64,000 nucleotides of DNA from Sequoia sempervirens (taxonomy: Eukaryota; Streptophyta; Pinopsida; Cupressales; Cupressaceae). The stretch spans positions 1 to 64,000 of the forward strand of contig VDFB02275628.1 in assembly GCA_007258455.2 (NCBI GenBank). The letters are read 5' to 3'. Numbering within the stretch: the first letter of the stretch is position 1; each line of letters begins with the position of its first letter. Shown piece after piece: positions 34,591 to 45,539 of this stretch. The notes beneath the pieces were generated by a model. The model was not told the origin of the DNA and ran no database searches. It was given only the letters and a program-made list of their open reading frames with translations. The position numbers and the translations under genes are program-made.

Positions 34591-34603
34591 GGCTCTGATA
34601 CCA
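34591..34603 (-). other. Primer-binding site of element H
   Basis: The minus strand reads TGGTATCAGAGCC, an exact match to the plant initiator tRNA-Met site, directly after the LTR end TTTACA. Confidence 0.9.
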
Positions 34604-35142
34604 TGTAAATGTAAACAAATCTACTGACAAGAATTAGAGACTAAGGGTTCAAACTGTATTCTCAGATTCTAGACTTCTACCAAGATCCTAAGACAGAGTT
34701 TTGCGACTTCCAGATTTATTAATATTTAATGTGCTGAATGCAGAACATTATCCGATTTCTATATCTGCATATCTAGAAAGGTTCCGCCATAAATATGTGA
34801 TGAGAAACTCACGCTTTGAAGAGACACGTCTCATGAGAGGACGTGTCTCCACAAGTGGAGACACGTCCACTCATGGGACGTGTCTCTTCAAAGCGCGAGT
34901 TTAAGATATACACAGTTTTAAAGATTCGATTAGTATAACACATATATACTAAGTGGCGGATGAGAATATAAATTCCGATTCAAAATATAACATCAAATAT
35001 AATTTGGATTTTATATGAATACTCACAAATTCGTTTGAAATGATTTCCAGAGATATGAAGATAAACTCGAATCAAATATGAATGACGATGATGCTTGCAG
35101 CAATCGTCCTTCATATCTGACCGACACTATCATTCATTAACA
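34604..35142 (-). repeat. 5' LTR of element H
   Basis: On the minus strand it runs from TGTTAATG (35142) to ATTTACA (34604). It contains a near-perfect hairpin at 34805-34902. The position next to the primer-binding site fixes the 3' end. Confidence 0.8.
34805..34902. promoter_or_regulatory. Long hairpin with four ACGT cores in a copia LTR
   Basis: Two 46-base arms (34805-34850 and 34857-34902) are complementary with three mismatches around a 6-base loop. Each arm holds GACACGTC and GGACGTGTC-type strings, so the palindrome carries four ACGT cores. ACGT is the core of plant bZIP sites, so a stress-responsive enhancer role in the LTR is plausible but inferred. Confidence 0.8.
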
Positions 35143-36099
35143 CTTCTCAAGCGGACTTGCCATTGTCTTTGCCATCTCTATGGTGGACTTGGAAGAATTT
35201 ATTCTAGTTTCTTCTCTTTTCATGTGGCGAATTTCTTCAGACTTACACCATTTCAGCCACAAATTTCATGCCTTTTGGTTGATTTTCTTGATTTTTATAT
35301 TGCCTTTTCATGATTTTTGCATGCTTTTCCCCTGATTTTGCTTATTTTTGCATGCTTTTTGATTGATTTTTTGATCTAAAGCCCTGATTTTTGGTTGCTT
35401 TTTGATTCTAAAAGTGGAAACTTTGACTCCATTGTAAGACCTAGCACTTTCTAAAAATAGAAACTTACTAAAAATAGAAAATGCAAAAATTTTTTTTTCT
35501 AAAAATAGTAAATCCCAAATTGGTCCAAAAGTGCCAAAAATGAAAAAGCAAAAAGCAAAAAAACAAAATCCCTAAAAAATAGAAAGTGTCAGAATTGAGC
35601 GAAAGCACAGGCGATCCTTGTCTTCCGGGTCTTCTGAGCACTTCTATGATGTCTAAGCACAGTTTCAAGCTTGAATTCTCTACTTGGCTCGGTTGACTCT
35701 TCAAAACTTTAACTCCTCATTGTAAAAAAAACATGGTAATTAGCAATTGTGATGCCAAGGCAAAACACCCAAAAAGCAAAAACAAAGGGTCCCCATTTGT
35801 AATGGGGCGATGTGTGAAAAAGTCACAACAATACCATTACAGCTCTTGCAATTGACCAAATTGTAGAAGGAAAGACATCAGAAATGGTAGTTGTACCTTC
35901 AATAGCTCTACTTGAAAATCAAGCTTCAGAAAGGAAGTGTCAATATTGTAGAAGATTGATTGAGTTGATCTCTAGTCAAAGCTCTCCTTACCATGCTGGA
36001 CATATGTGGGATATGAAACAAAACACTTGATCAGTATTTTACTAACCAATTTCAGGCTTTACAGAAATTTATCAAGCATTGAACACTAGCAAGTCAACT
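35143..36099. other. Non-coding stretch with T-rich and A-rich repeats
   Basis: Repeated TTTTTGATTT, TTTTGCATGC and CTAAAAATAGAAA phrases lie at 35280-35580. CCCCATTTGTAATGGGG near 35790 is a short palindrome. No coding sequence was seen. Confidence 0.5.
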
Positions 36100-37490
36100 C
36101 TAGATTACCATTTGTAGGATAGACTCTTGCATCATTTAGGATGCTTGTGTGCACCTTCTGATGTAGAATATCAAAAGTAGATTTGTGAGGTTCATTTAAG
36201 AAAAAGTCATAGGTCAGTTTACAATTGAAAAATCCTGGTGACATTAAGGAAGTATTTCATTTGGTCACATCTTAGATCAAATGTTACAGAATTCGCTACA
36301 TTCTGTACCATACATGCTATAGCCAAGCAACCAACAAGAAGCAAGGAATGCATTCTTGCTTGTTCATACCAAATAAACTTTGGGAATCACTATTTGTAGA
36401 TGTCTTATTAGGATTTCATCAAGCACAATAATTATTGTGTATTTGCGGCAGTAGATTTCTAAGATGGAAATTTGTGTGCCATGTCAAAATACAATCTTAG
36501 GCCAAGACACAACTAAGATATTTAAAAAAATATATGGGTTTGTATTATTTTTATTAGCTTGTTGATTGAGATAGGTGATTTCCGAGGAAAATTTGGAAAA
36601 CACCTATGTCGATGATGAACACTATTTTGACTAAGTCTAGTACATTTTATGATTATCTTTTGATTAATGGCATGTTGAATTGGCAAATAAGAAGATTGTG
36701 CACCTTCTCATAATGTGCATTTCCAACTGTCATCGGACTTGGGATGAAAGTTTGCCTTATATACAATATAGCTTCAATAGATCTCTTCACAACTTTTCAC
36801 AGCTCTAGAGATGCAACCCTTTTTATGTGTGCATGGGGTTGTGACAGACCTTTGATACCCATTGATGTTGCTCACCCTATGCTGCCAACAATTGAAACTG
36901 CTTCACCAATTAAGAAGTTGACAAATCATCTAAGTTCATAGAACATATCTAGCTGATTTAGAAGGAAGCACAGACAATTCTACAAAAGATGAACCCCAGT
37001 ACAAGCAGTGCAATGATTGACATAGCATGCCACCCAAGTTGAACTTGGTCCTGAATAATGTCTTCAATTGCAGAATAAAAGGTTTATATGACCTTACTAC
37101 AAGGTCCAACTTCTTTACTATGATCCACACTCCAATACCAAAAAATTAAAGATGACACCTTTGAGCTAAACCTCTCAACCTATTGTTTTACATCCAGTTT
37201 TCAATGCAAAACTTGTGTCCACACTTTCCACCTTTGTTGGACAAACATGAGGTAGAGGATGATCTCAAATCAGCAAGGATAAATTATGATTGCATTGTGA
37301 CAAATCAGTAGAAGCAAGCCAAGTCATAAATGCACATGTTAGACATAGAAGGAATTGAGAATCACGCTCTACAAGGACATCAAACCTGTCAGATAATTCA
37401 CTAAGGAAAATGGTACATCAGAGTACTAGTTGTAAAACACTTAACCCACTTGCTTTTTCAAATTGATGCAATGGGGTCGATTGCTTCTTG
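36100..37490 (+). pseudogene. Degraded Ty3/gypsy integrase relic
   Basis: Fragments in family order can be followed across many stops and frameshifts: a LLHHLGCLCAP-like zinc-finger lead-in (about 36125), AIAKQPTRSKE (36310), a CVFAAVDF core remnant, LTKSSTF (36630), MKVCLIYNIASIDLF (matching the WDESLPYVQYNYNRALHSS region), PIDVAHPMLPT, GPYRKLRPLRYGP-like remnants (about 37090) and LHPVFNAKL (37190). A GAGGGGTGTC string at 37480 could be its polypurine tract. The element is long dead. Confidence 0.7.
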
Positions 37491-38285
37491 AGGGGTGTCT
37501 TTTCTAGGAGGATTTAGCAGTATAATTATGATGTGCCAAACAATTACATCATCAAATGGTTTGTGCCAGTCATCATTTACTCTACCACATCACTATCCAT
37601 CTTTAGATGTTGATGCATAATATACTTTTCAATCCTATTTGACATTGGCTACCTACAGGCCCAATAGAGACCAGGACATTCCATATTGACATAAGACAAT
37701 GAGCTCTCATCTTGGTCACAGGTGAATTGTTTTATCTCTTGTAATTGTCTAGTTTCATCTTCCTCACATTTTTACCAGTACACAATACAACTATTTAATG
37801 AATTTCACATTTATTTCTGTAGCCATCTGCCAGTTTTACTCATACATCGCAAGTCTCAAGTTACATACAAAACTTCAAATATATGAAAACATAATCTGTC
37901 GATATTGTTCTTACATGTTTGCTTCTTTTATAATTGTGACTATTTGTAGTAATACAAACCTTATCCTCTCTAAATACATTGAACTCCACCCCTAGATCAT
38001 CCCTAGGTTCCAGATTGGTGGCATCTTTGCAAAACCCTTTTTTGTCTCATTGCCAATTCTACTCAATCTGAGAAGCACAATAACTAGGATTGGTATGCAA
38101 TTTCTAAATCTCCAAAATATAGAACAGTCTTGTAGGACTTATTTGTATAATAAAGGAGTTCAATCCATAGAAGTAAAAGATGGGAAAAATCTGTGGTTAA
38201 CTGTGGTCAATTGCAGCACAACTCATAAATAATGCTGGTTCGAACTCCTGGGCATTGTTTTCAGGCACCAGTCTCTGAGTTGAAA
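37491..38285. other. Unassigned AT-rich sequence
   Basis: It may be the LTR of the degraded gypsy element just upstream, starting TGTCTTTTC near 37486, but no second copy is present to confirm it. Confidence 0.35.
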
Positions 38286-38289
38286 TGCA

Positions 38290-38480
38290 GGTGTTTTTTT
38301 GGGAAAACTGCAATTATTCAGTAACCCTGAGGCAGTTTTCTTGAAAAAGAGGGTTATTCAATAACTGCTAGGCGGCTTTTGAAAAAAGCACAAGTTTTCT
38401 GATAGCTGCGAGGCAGTGTTTCAAGAAAACCATAGGTTATTTGATAACTGCATGGCAGGTTTTTCAAAAAAACACCTCTA
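38290..38480 (+). repeat. Imperfect tandem repeat, about 41-bp unit, four copies
   Basis: Units share TT(T/C)..GAAAA..., then TTAT(T)C or TTCTGA, AATAACTGC or GATAGCTGC, and end (T/A)GGC(A/G)G. Copies begin near 38294, 38336, 38376 and 38417. The opposite strand translates to a repeating FL-LP-SYQ-T pattern, which is a by-product of the period. Confidence 0.8.
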
Positions 38481-39257
38481 CTCACTTGTAATTCTGTTTT
38501 TTTCAAGTGTCCTTCATTTTGACGACAGTTTTTCACATTACAGGTAGTCAAAAGAATTTGCAGATTGGGGATTTTTGAAGGATTGTTATTATCAATAATT
38601 GGTATTTTTGTTTTCCATGTTCAGTCTGATCTTTATGCTGCCACACAAAAGAGGTAAGACGCATAAGGAATTTCTATTGGTTTAAATTTAAAGTTTACAA
38701 CGCTTTTGGGTTAGGGTATAAAGTTTTATACTTGACATTTTGAAATTTAAAGTGTAATTTTAAACCCCAACAATTACAGCTTAACCCTAACTATTAGGGT
38801 TAAAATTTTAAACTTTAAGTTTAACCATGAAGCCCTAGACCTAACCTGTTTCTTAACTAACCTAAGTCCTAACCCTAAACTGAAGCTGATGATGAGGATT
38901 TGGCCATCTTGCATGAGGCATTTTATGAATGTGAGTTGTGACTGCAATCAAAGGGAGGAAAACCAGGATATTGGAGCAGCATTGGTTTCACATTCTATAG
39001 CCTAGGAGCCTTGTAGGCTAATTGTGTTTTCAAGTATTGTTTTATACTTGAAGTTGCAAGTTGTACTTAATTGAGAATTGGAAACTCATTGACAATTTGA
39101 GAGGTTAGGCTAGAGACAAAGTTAACAATTTGTAATTTAGCAACATTGCATAAATTCTTCTTTTATGTCTTATGTCTGTTTTTATTTCAATGCACTATAT
39201 CTGACATGAAAAAACAGTAACAAGTTTTTTTTGGTTATTTTTACAAATACTTTAAGT
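38481..39257. other. Non-coding stretch with telomere-like words
   Basis: Scattered CCCTAA and TTAGGG words (38700-38880) occur but not in tandem. A short open phrase at 38886-38935 before a GTGAGT could be mistaken for an exon, but its phase does not fit the exon at 41850. Confidence 0.45.
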
Positions 39258-39265
39258 GTTTTTTT

Positions 39266-39510
39266 CAAGGAAACACGGGGACACGTCCCCTGGGTATTTG
39301 CCCCCCGTCCCCATCCCGGTGCCGTTTCGGGGACAGGAAACGCGTAGGGGACGGCTGTCAGCCGTCCCCCAGAAGTCCCCGAAATTCGAGGACGTCCCCG
39401 ATTGCCAGAAACGTCCCCGAGTGGATAGGGGACTGCCAAGCCGTCCCCTGGACGGATAGGGGACGCCTAGCCGTCCCTCGACCGTCCCAGGGACGGCCAG
39501 CCATCCCCTA
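39266..39510 (+). repeat. Left GGGGAC-rich subterminal region of the hAT element
   Basis: More than a dozen GTCCCC or GGGGAC words in both orientations, many as short palindromes such as GGGGACACGTCCCC and GGCTGTCAGCC. Such clusters are the usual transposase-binding regions of hAT elements. The right counterpart is at 41389-41475. Confidence 0.7.
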
Positions 39511-39920
39511 TCGCACAGCAGCATAAAAGACATAAAAATAAAGTTTTTTTTTTAATTTTTTCTTTTTTAAAACATTGCTTTGTGGGCCCCATGCCTTCCC
39601 AACCCTAATATGGCCACTTAAAACATTTTTTTACCTTCATTTGATCTCATTTTAACTTGCCAAGATAAAATTGCAGCCAAGAGCAAAAGTGAGAAGAGAA
39701 AGAGAAGGGTTTGAAGGAGTTGTTGGAGAAGAAAAACCAGCATTTAGGAGGAAGAAAGGAGAGCATTAAGCAAGCAACCAACAAAAGAAGTGAAAGAGGT
39801 AAGTTAATCTCTCATTATCTTTCATTTTTTTTCATTTTTTTTCTAAGTTAAAATGATAAAATGTATGATTTTTTGTTTTTTTTTTTAATTTTCAGTTTGC
39901 AAAAACCAAAAGAAAACAAA

Positions 39921-41032
39921 ATGAGCAGCAATAGTGAAGATAGTGGGGATGTTGAGAGGGGGGAAGAAAACCAATCAATTCATATGGGGCAGCCTCAAAC
40001 AAACCCATTTGATATCCCTTCTGAAGACTTGAAAAAATATGCAAAAGGCCCTTTTAATTCTAAAAAACCTCTTCTTCAACTAGCATCACGTATAGACAAA
40101 GGCAAAGGGAAAAACACTGGGGGTAGTAGATTCCATGCTTGGAAAAATGAAGAAAGCAATTTCTGATAAGGATCCTAATTCGGGATTATATGAGCAAAAA
40201 ATTAGGCCCATTGTGACAAGGCGGTGGAACACTATGAACACCCCGCTTCATATGGCAGCCTTTGCTCTTAATCCCAAATGGTATGTACCTAGACCTGGTA
40301 GGATGCCTCCTTGTGATGATGATGAGGTGAAAGAAGGGTTTATGAGGGCCCTTGCAAAAATATATTCAATTGAGGAGGCTAGTCTAGTTCGTACACAGTT
40401 CACTGATTTTTTTAATCTCCGTGGTCCAACATTCGGCAAACCAGAGGCTAGGGTAGATAGAACTACAGTAGCTCAAAGGGATCCTATTGGATGGTGGTCA
40501 TGGCATGGGAAGGATGCACCACAATTGAGGACGCTTGCTGTTCGCCTCCTTTCACAGGTAATACTTTAGATTATCATTAACATAATTTGATTTAGATGAG
40601 TGATAGTGTTGAAGTTTGAACATTTATATAATCATAATTTAAATTGAATGTCCTAATTAGTAAATTTAAATTACTAATTTAGTTTTTAAATTTTGTCTCC
40701 TCTCACAGGTTGCTAGTTCCTCTGCTGCAGAGAGGAATTGGTCAACATACGGCTTTATTCACTCTATCAAGAGGAATAGGCTGACCTCTAGACGGGCAGA
40801 AAAATTAGTGGCTGTGCATAGTGCTTTGCGACTCCAGGATCGTCAGACTCCTGAGTATAGACAGACTCCAGCATTACGATGGGATGTTGATCCAGAGGAT
40901 GTCACACAAATTGATGAGGAGGAGAGACAGGAGGGATTGGTTGGAGTTCCATTAGATGAGCTAGCCCCTCACAGTGACAGTGACTCAGACTATGAGTCTG
41001 ATTTTGATGCAGTGTTGGCAGATGCCGAGTAG
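39921..41032 (+). pseudogene. hAT transposase, N-terminal piece fused to C-terminal dimerisation domain
   Basis: The start ATG at 39921 (MSSNSEDSGD) opens an 82-codon acidic N-terminus ending near GSRFHAWKNE, where a BED zinc finger would be expected. The frame then stops and a shifted frame (40135-40557) continues with RRWNTMNTPLHMAAFALNP, the tail of the DUF659 catalytic-side region, to LRTLAVRLLSQ. A GT-AG intron (40558-40708) leads to VASSSAAERNWSTYGFIHSIKRN, the hAT C-terminal dimerisation motif, and an acidic end. Most of the central catalytic region is missing, so this copy cannot be autonomous. The deletion junction lies around 40125-40160. Confidence 0.8.
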
Positions 41033-41343
41033 TGGCAATCATCATACTTTCTATTTCTATGTTTTGCCTTTGGACACTTGTGACTTTGTCATTTTGACAT
41101 TTGTAGTACAAACTTGTAGCCTTTTGGGCATTTTATTATTTTATATCATATGCACATTGACTATTTGACATGAATTTGAATTATGGTCCATGGATGCAAT
41201 TAGGTAGTGTAGTATTAATTTGTTTGATAATTCGATTCTATGATGCATATGTCAATATGATTGGTGATTGTTATGATTATCATTACTCATATGAATATCT
41301 TAAATTTGAAATTTCCCTATATTTTTAAAATTTATCTCTCTCT

Positions 41344-41344
<1 letters not shown>

Positions 41345-41383
<39 letters not shown>

Positions 41384-41388
41384 TATAC
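41345..41388. repeat. (TA)n microsatellite
   Basis: An uninterrupted run of about 18-20 TA units inside the 3' part of the hAT element. Confidence 0.95.
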
Positions 41389-41498
41389 AGCCGTCCCCCC
41401 GTCCCCTAAAATCCCCTAAAAAATTTGCCGTCCCCGAAACGCGTCCCGCCGTCCCGCCGTCCCCCGTCCCGGAAACTTGGTGGAACATAGGTTTTTTT

Positions 41499-41849
41499 CT
41501 GTTTTAAACCTGAGTAATTGGATCCCATTTACACTTTCAGTCTACCATGTCAATGCTGGGCAATGGAATTGCTAATTTGCTACTATGGTTCAATCACATT
41601 AATGTGATTCTATTTACTCTTCCTCACTAATTTAGTCAGAAAAGTAAACTTGGCTGGTTTTTTTTAGAGTTTAATTTCTGTGCAGAGCATAGTGTTTTGT
41701 TTAACTTAGTGCTTTCCTAATGTAACTGAATGCACTTTCGAGTTCTATCAACCTGCCTTGGTCATGTGCACACATTGATAGAATCTCTTTCTTATTTTAA
41801 TGTCAGTAAATTATTTTCTTTTTGATGTATTTATCCATGTTCTATGCAG
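41499..41849 (+). other. Intron or upstream sequence of the host gene
   Basis: Pyrimidine-rich toward the 3' end (TTTATCCATGTTCTATGCAG), as expected before a splice acceptor. No coding sequence was recognised. Confidence 0.5.
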
Positions 41850-42027
41850 ACTGGTTTTGGCATGGAAGAGATTCTAAGGAAATATATTCGTTATGCATTG
41901 AATGAGAAGCCATTCGATCCTGATTTGGTGGCAAGCCTTATTCATCTCAGAAAATCTTCAACTCTAGAAGATGACGAAGTTTCAGAGGTTTTAAATGAGG
42001 TTTCAAGACGCATTGTAAAAGAAAAAG
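41850..42027 (+). CDS. Host gene, exon a (3' region of an unidentified conserved-looking protein)
   Basis: Acceptor TTCTATGCAG/ACT and donor AAG/GTAAGA. It codes in phase 0 for TGFGMEEILRKYIRY and on to EVLNEVSRRIVKEKG, leaving one extra base. The sequence is helix-rich and of mixed charge with good codon use and no stops. The exact match of phases with the three exons downstream makes a chance ORF unlikely. I do not recognise the family with certainty; the look is that of a soluble or organelle-targeted plant protein with helical repeats. Upstream exons were not found and may lie beyond the transposon-filled region to the left. Confidence 0.7.
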
Positions 42028-42092
42028 GTAAGAATACAGTTCTTTCACACTTTCCTTGCTGTTTATTTTGAGTGTTTTGTATGTAGTTTTAC

Positions 42093-42530
42093 CTTAAGTG
42101 CAGCCAAAACATCTTCTAGAATTTTGTTTTTGAGGAAATATCATGGTTGAATAGATTAGAGCTCTAGACTTTTTGATGAATGGGTGTTTTGAGCTTTAGA
42201 AGCTTGGTATGATGTTTATTGTCTGATACTGATGTGAGACATAGAAGCCTAGACAGGAAAGTAAGTTCCTCGTTTTCAGTGGTTTGGATTCATTTTTACG
42301 TCAGTTGCAGCCAAAACATTTTCTAGGACTTTGTTTTTGAGGAAGTACTGTGGTTGAATCAATTAGAGCTCTAGACCATTTGATGAGTGGGTATTTTGAG
42401 CTTTAGAAGCTTGATGTGATGTTTATCACTTTATTGTCTAATATTTGGAAGTCATTCAAAATGTAATATATAGAATACTACTGATGTGAGAAATAGAAGC
42501 CTGGACACCAAGGTGAGTTTCTGTGACACA
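42093..42530 (+). repeat. Diverged tandem duplication in intron a, about 205-bp unit
   Basis: Both copies run CAGCCAAAACAT(C/T)TTCTAG, TTTTTGAGGAA, TTAGAGCTCTAGAC, TTTTGAGCTTTAGAAGCTTG, then ACTGATGTGAGA and AGAAGCCT. The first starts near 42100 and the second near 42305. It sits just inside the intron after exon a. Confidence 0.85.
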
Positions 42531-42699
42531 AGATAATGCTAGGCATGCTCAGTAAATAGCTAAATTGCATGGTTGTTTACCTATACATACCTAGACTCTT
42601 ATGAATCCAACTCACATAATTGCCTTGACAAAATACTCGACACATGTAAATTTTTAATATATTTAGTACTTAAAATGATCATCAACCTTTGTGCCCTAC

Positions 42700-43440
42700 C
42701 TAGTTACTCTTTCGTGAATAAGTGGGTTGAGGGGTATCTGTGTAATTATGTTATGGGACATCAAAAGACATGGATTAAGTGGTTGCATTTGGGAGAACAT
42801 TGCTACAACACCACTTACCACATGTTGATTGGTATGACACCCTTCTGTGCATTATATGTATATGATGCACCATCATTTCTGGATTTGACTTTTGGGAATA
42901 ACAGGACTCCCAAAGCCAAGGATTGGATATAGGAGAGCTAAGATATTCTCAAGGCTCTTAAGGAGAACTTACAGGTGGCACATAATCAGCAGAAGACCTT
43001 TGTAGACAGGCATAGGGTTGAGCGCAGTTTTGAGGTGGGAGATTTGGTTTTCCTACAATTGCAGCCCTACAGGCAGTCTTTGCTGAAGAGGAGTGGGGTA
43101 GAGAAATTGAAGCCATGATTCTATGGTCCCTACAGGATATCCAGGCGAGTGGGGGAAGTAGCCTACGAGTTGGAGTTGCCCGAGAATAGCAAAATTCATA
43201 ATGTCTTTCATGTTTCGTGCCTCAAGAAGGCACTGGGGCAGCAGGTTACTTTATCAACAAAGTTGCCTCCGTTGGATGAGGAGGGGAATTTAGTCTTGGT
43301 TCCCAAGGAGATTGTTGATACTCGAGAGAGGAGATTGAGGAATAGGGTGATTAAGGAGTATTTGATCAGATAGAGAGACTTGCAATAGAGGATGCAACTT
43401 GGGAGGGAGAATAGATATTGTGGCATCCCAATTTATAGTT
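42700..43440 (+). pseudogene. Integrase C-terminus and chromodomain of element D
   Basis: Legible pieces in order: NKWVEGYLCNYVMGHQKTW, the YNTTYHMLIGMTPF segment (after the catalytic Glu), DRHRVERSFEVGDLVF (GPY/F domain start), a stop, FYGPYR, GEVAYELELPENSKIHNVFH, and a chromodomain-type phrase PKEIVDTRERRLRNRVIKEYLIR. At this point the conserved Trp codon has become TAG, followed by one more stop before ATWEGE-like remnants. This is a Tekay/Del-type chromovirus signature. In the living family the chromodomain steers integration toward marked chromatin. Confidence 0.85.
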
Positions 43441-43473
43441 GCTTGAGGGCAAGCAATCTCAGGAAGGGAGGAT

Positions 43474-45051
43474 TGTAATGTCCTCTTCTCAATGATCACT
43501 CAGGAGGACATTTTAGCCTATTTAATTCTTAGTACTTACAAGTTAAAATCAAGGAAAAGGGAGTTAATTTATTTAATTGTTTAATATTACTTGGCGGGAA
43601 AAGTACATTTAAAAGGTATGTTAAATAATGAATTAAATGTGTTATAAAGTGACTTTTGGAGAAATATTTAAACGTAACTTAATAAAGTCACTTTATTATA
43701 TTTCAAGCGGGAAATTTAAGTGAAGGATATAAAAGTGGTTTTTGAAGCTCATTTTCATTATGCTTGATTTATTATTTCACTTCACTTTTGGAGAGCTCTT
43801 GAAGTTCTTGGTCTTGGGGAAGAGGAAACCCTAGGGCATCCAGTTTCGGTGGTGAAACGATTCCACACTAGCTGGTTCTTGGAGGAGATCAACCAGGTCT
43901 TCTATTTGGGTGATTAATGCAATTTTTTGAGTCTCTTGTGGAGACAAAATTGGACTAAGTGATTTATATTCCGTTTTGATTTTATTGCAAGGGTTTGAGT
44001 TTAGGGCAAATATCTTTCTTCTTGTTGTAGGGCAATATCCCTCTTGAGCTTGCATCTGCCTATTGCTATTGCTGAGGTTAAGTTTGGACGTCCTGGCTTG
44101 AGGAAGACTGGCTTGTATCTTGGTCTTGCCTATGTTGAATATCCAGTGGTATAGCTATCCGAGGTGCACATTCAGATTGTGGGTTGTATAGGAGGACTTC
44201 TGCTGTTCCATTGACTGACTATATTGCTTCCAGCTGGGCTGTCAGACTTCCATATAACCTGAGATTATAGCTGCTACTGATATTCTGGGTCTGGAGTAAA
44301 AGTACTTGAGTCTTCAGGGATTACTAATGCTTTGTGATATCCATTCACAAGCAGAGACGCAGGTTTAAGAAGAGTCGTGGGAGTTTAGGGGAAAACTGTG
44401 AGCATCCTAAGGAGGTCGTAGGTTCTTAGTTTCACCAATATTCAACTAGCTACAGCCGTGGGACCTCAGTTTGTGTGTGTTTGAGCATCTTAGAAGAAGT
44501 CGTGACCTTCAGTCAAAGCATTACTGGCTTATACTGGACATGGGTTCTCTCTGTGCAATTGCATGAGGGTCTGAAGGGGATTTTCTGCTCTTATGAGGGT
44601 TGTATGAGCATCTGGATCTGGACGTGTAGGTCTGCAGTGTATTTATCACATCAGAAAGTCACTATTGTCATCTCCAGGCATAGTGTGACTGTAACCAGGT
44701 CTGGAAGTTCATTTATACACTCTTTAATCTGCTGTTATCAGGCAGTACATTGAATATTGTAATCCTTCATAGCTGCTGTACATTTCTGGGTGCATACAAT
44801 GATATTTCTGCTCTATATAAATGCACAGTTTGAATTTTGTAAACATCTAAAACTTATCTCTGTTCGCCAATAGTTTGCTCAGTCAATATAAGGAAAATGA
44901 TATGTTAAGATATATTATCAGATTTGTTTGATCATTCCATTTTGAATGTTGTTTCATATATGCATTGTACTGAGCATAGTTTGATAAAATGGAACACCTA
45001 TCAAACTAAATCTATCACAAAAACTCCATACACCTGGAAGGGTTCTTTACA
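43474..45051 (+). repeat. 3' LTR of element D
   Basis: Starts TGTAATGTCCTC after the polypurine tract AGGAAGGGAGGAT (43461-43473) and ends GGGTTCTTTACA. The length of 1578 bp is close to the element E LTRs (1664 and 1704 bp). Confidence 0.75.
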
Positions 45052-45539
45052 ATCCGCCCATCCAGAATGTTGTTAAATCCCCAAGGACATATCCCCAGGG
45101 AACAGTCTTATTTAGTAATGGAAGATTGAATGACTTATGGTTGTATTCGTATTCTTGCACTATTCATCATAGGTTTGCACTTAAAATTGGAGTTTATCAC
45201 AGCTAGTTAATTATTGATACAAGTAATTAAATGCTCTGGGTGATTAACAATCACATTTCATTTTGTGTCTCCAATGATCAGAAACAAACTTCAAGGTTTG
45301 TAAATGTTGATATATATTCAATTTCTTTCACCCCAACATCTTAGATTAGATTTTTCATTTTGGTTATTAACATGACCAAGGCTTAGGCAGGTGATAGGTA
45401 ACACGTACGACAGGTACAGGACTGTATTTACACTTAATGTCAAAACATAGGATAACAAATATGTTACATAAACTAAGATATATGTATTGTTTATTATTCA
45501 TAGAAAGGAATTAGTAAGCAATCTTGTATGTGGGTAGAA

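Larger units (their letters stand above)
33760..35142 (-). mobile_element. Element H: 5' end of a Ty1/copia element, minus strand
   Basis: On the minus strand the order is a 539-bp LTR (35142 to 34604), the primer-binding site and a gag frame. The LTR start TGTTAATGAATGATAGTGTCGGTC is shared with the LTR-like sequence ending at 46275. Pol and the other LTR were not found to the left, so the element is truncated or its remainder is unrecognisable. Confidence 0.75.
39266..41490 (+). mobile_element. hAT transposon, internally deleted, 8-bp TSD
   Basis: Flanked by GTTTTTTT at 39258-39265 and 41491-41498. The left end is CAAGGAAACACGGGGAC; the right end reverse complements to CTATGTTCCACCAAGTTTCCGGGAC. 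Both ends carry about 100-200 bp of G/C-rich subterminal repeats built on GTCCCC/GGGGAC. It encodes a shortened transposase (39921-41032) with a C-terminal hAT dimerisation region. The duplication is low in complexity, so it is weaker evidence than that of the 406-bp element. Confidence 0.8.
42700..45051 (+). mobile_element. Element D: 3' end of a chromodomain Ty3/gypsy retrotransposon
   Basis: Contains the integrase C-terminal half, a chromodomain remnant, a polypurine tract and an LTR; everything upstream is missing. It lies within intron a of the host gene in the sense direction. Its 3' internal end and polypurine tract match those of elements 1 and E, and its LTR has the same kind of end (GGGTTCTTTACA against GGGTTCTTACA in E). 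Confidence 0.8.

Noticed and set aside
38680..38880. Telomere-like CCCTAA and TTAGGG words suggesting an interstitial telomere
   Set aside because: The words are scattered and not in tandem; the plant repeat TTTAGGG does not recur in register.
38886..38935. Possible small exon before a GTGAGT donor (DDEDLAILHEAFYE)
   Set aside because: The phase left by this donor does not match the phase-0 start of the exon at 41850, and no convincing acceptor precedes it.
41300..41488. Minus-strand frame with repeated YI residues
   Set aside because: It is the translation of the (TA)n microsatellite.
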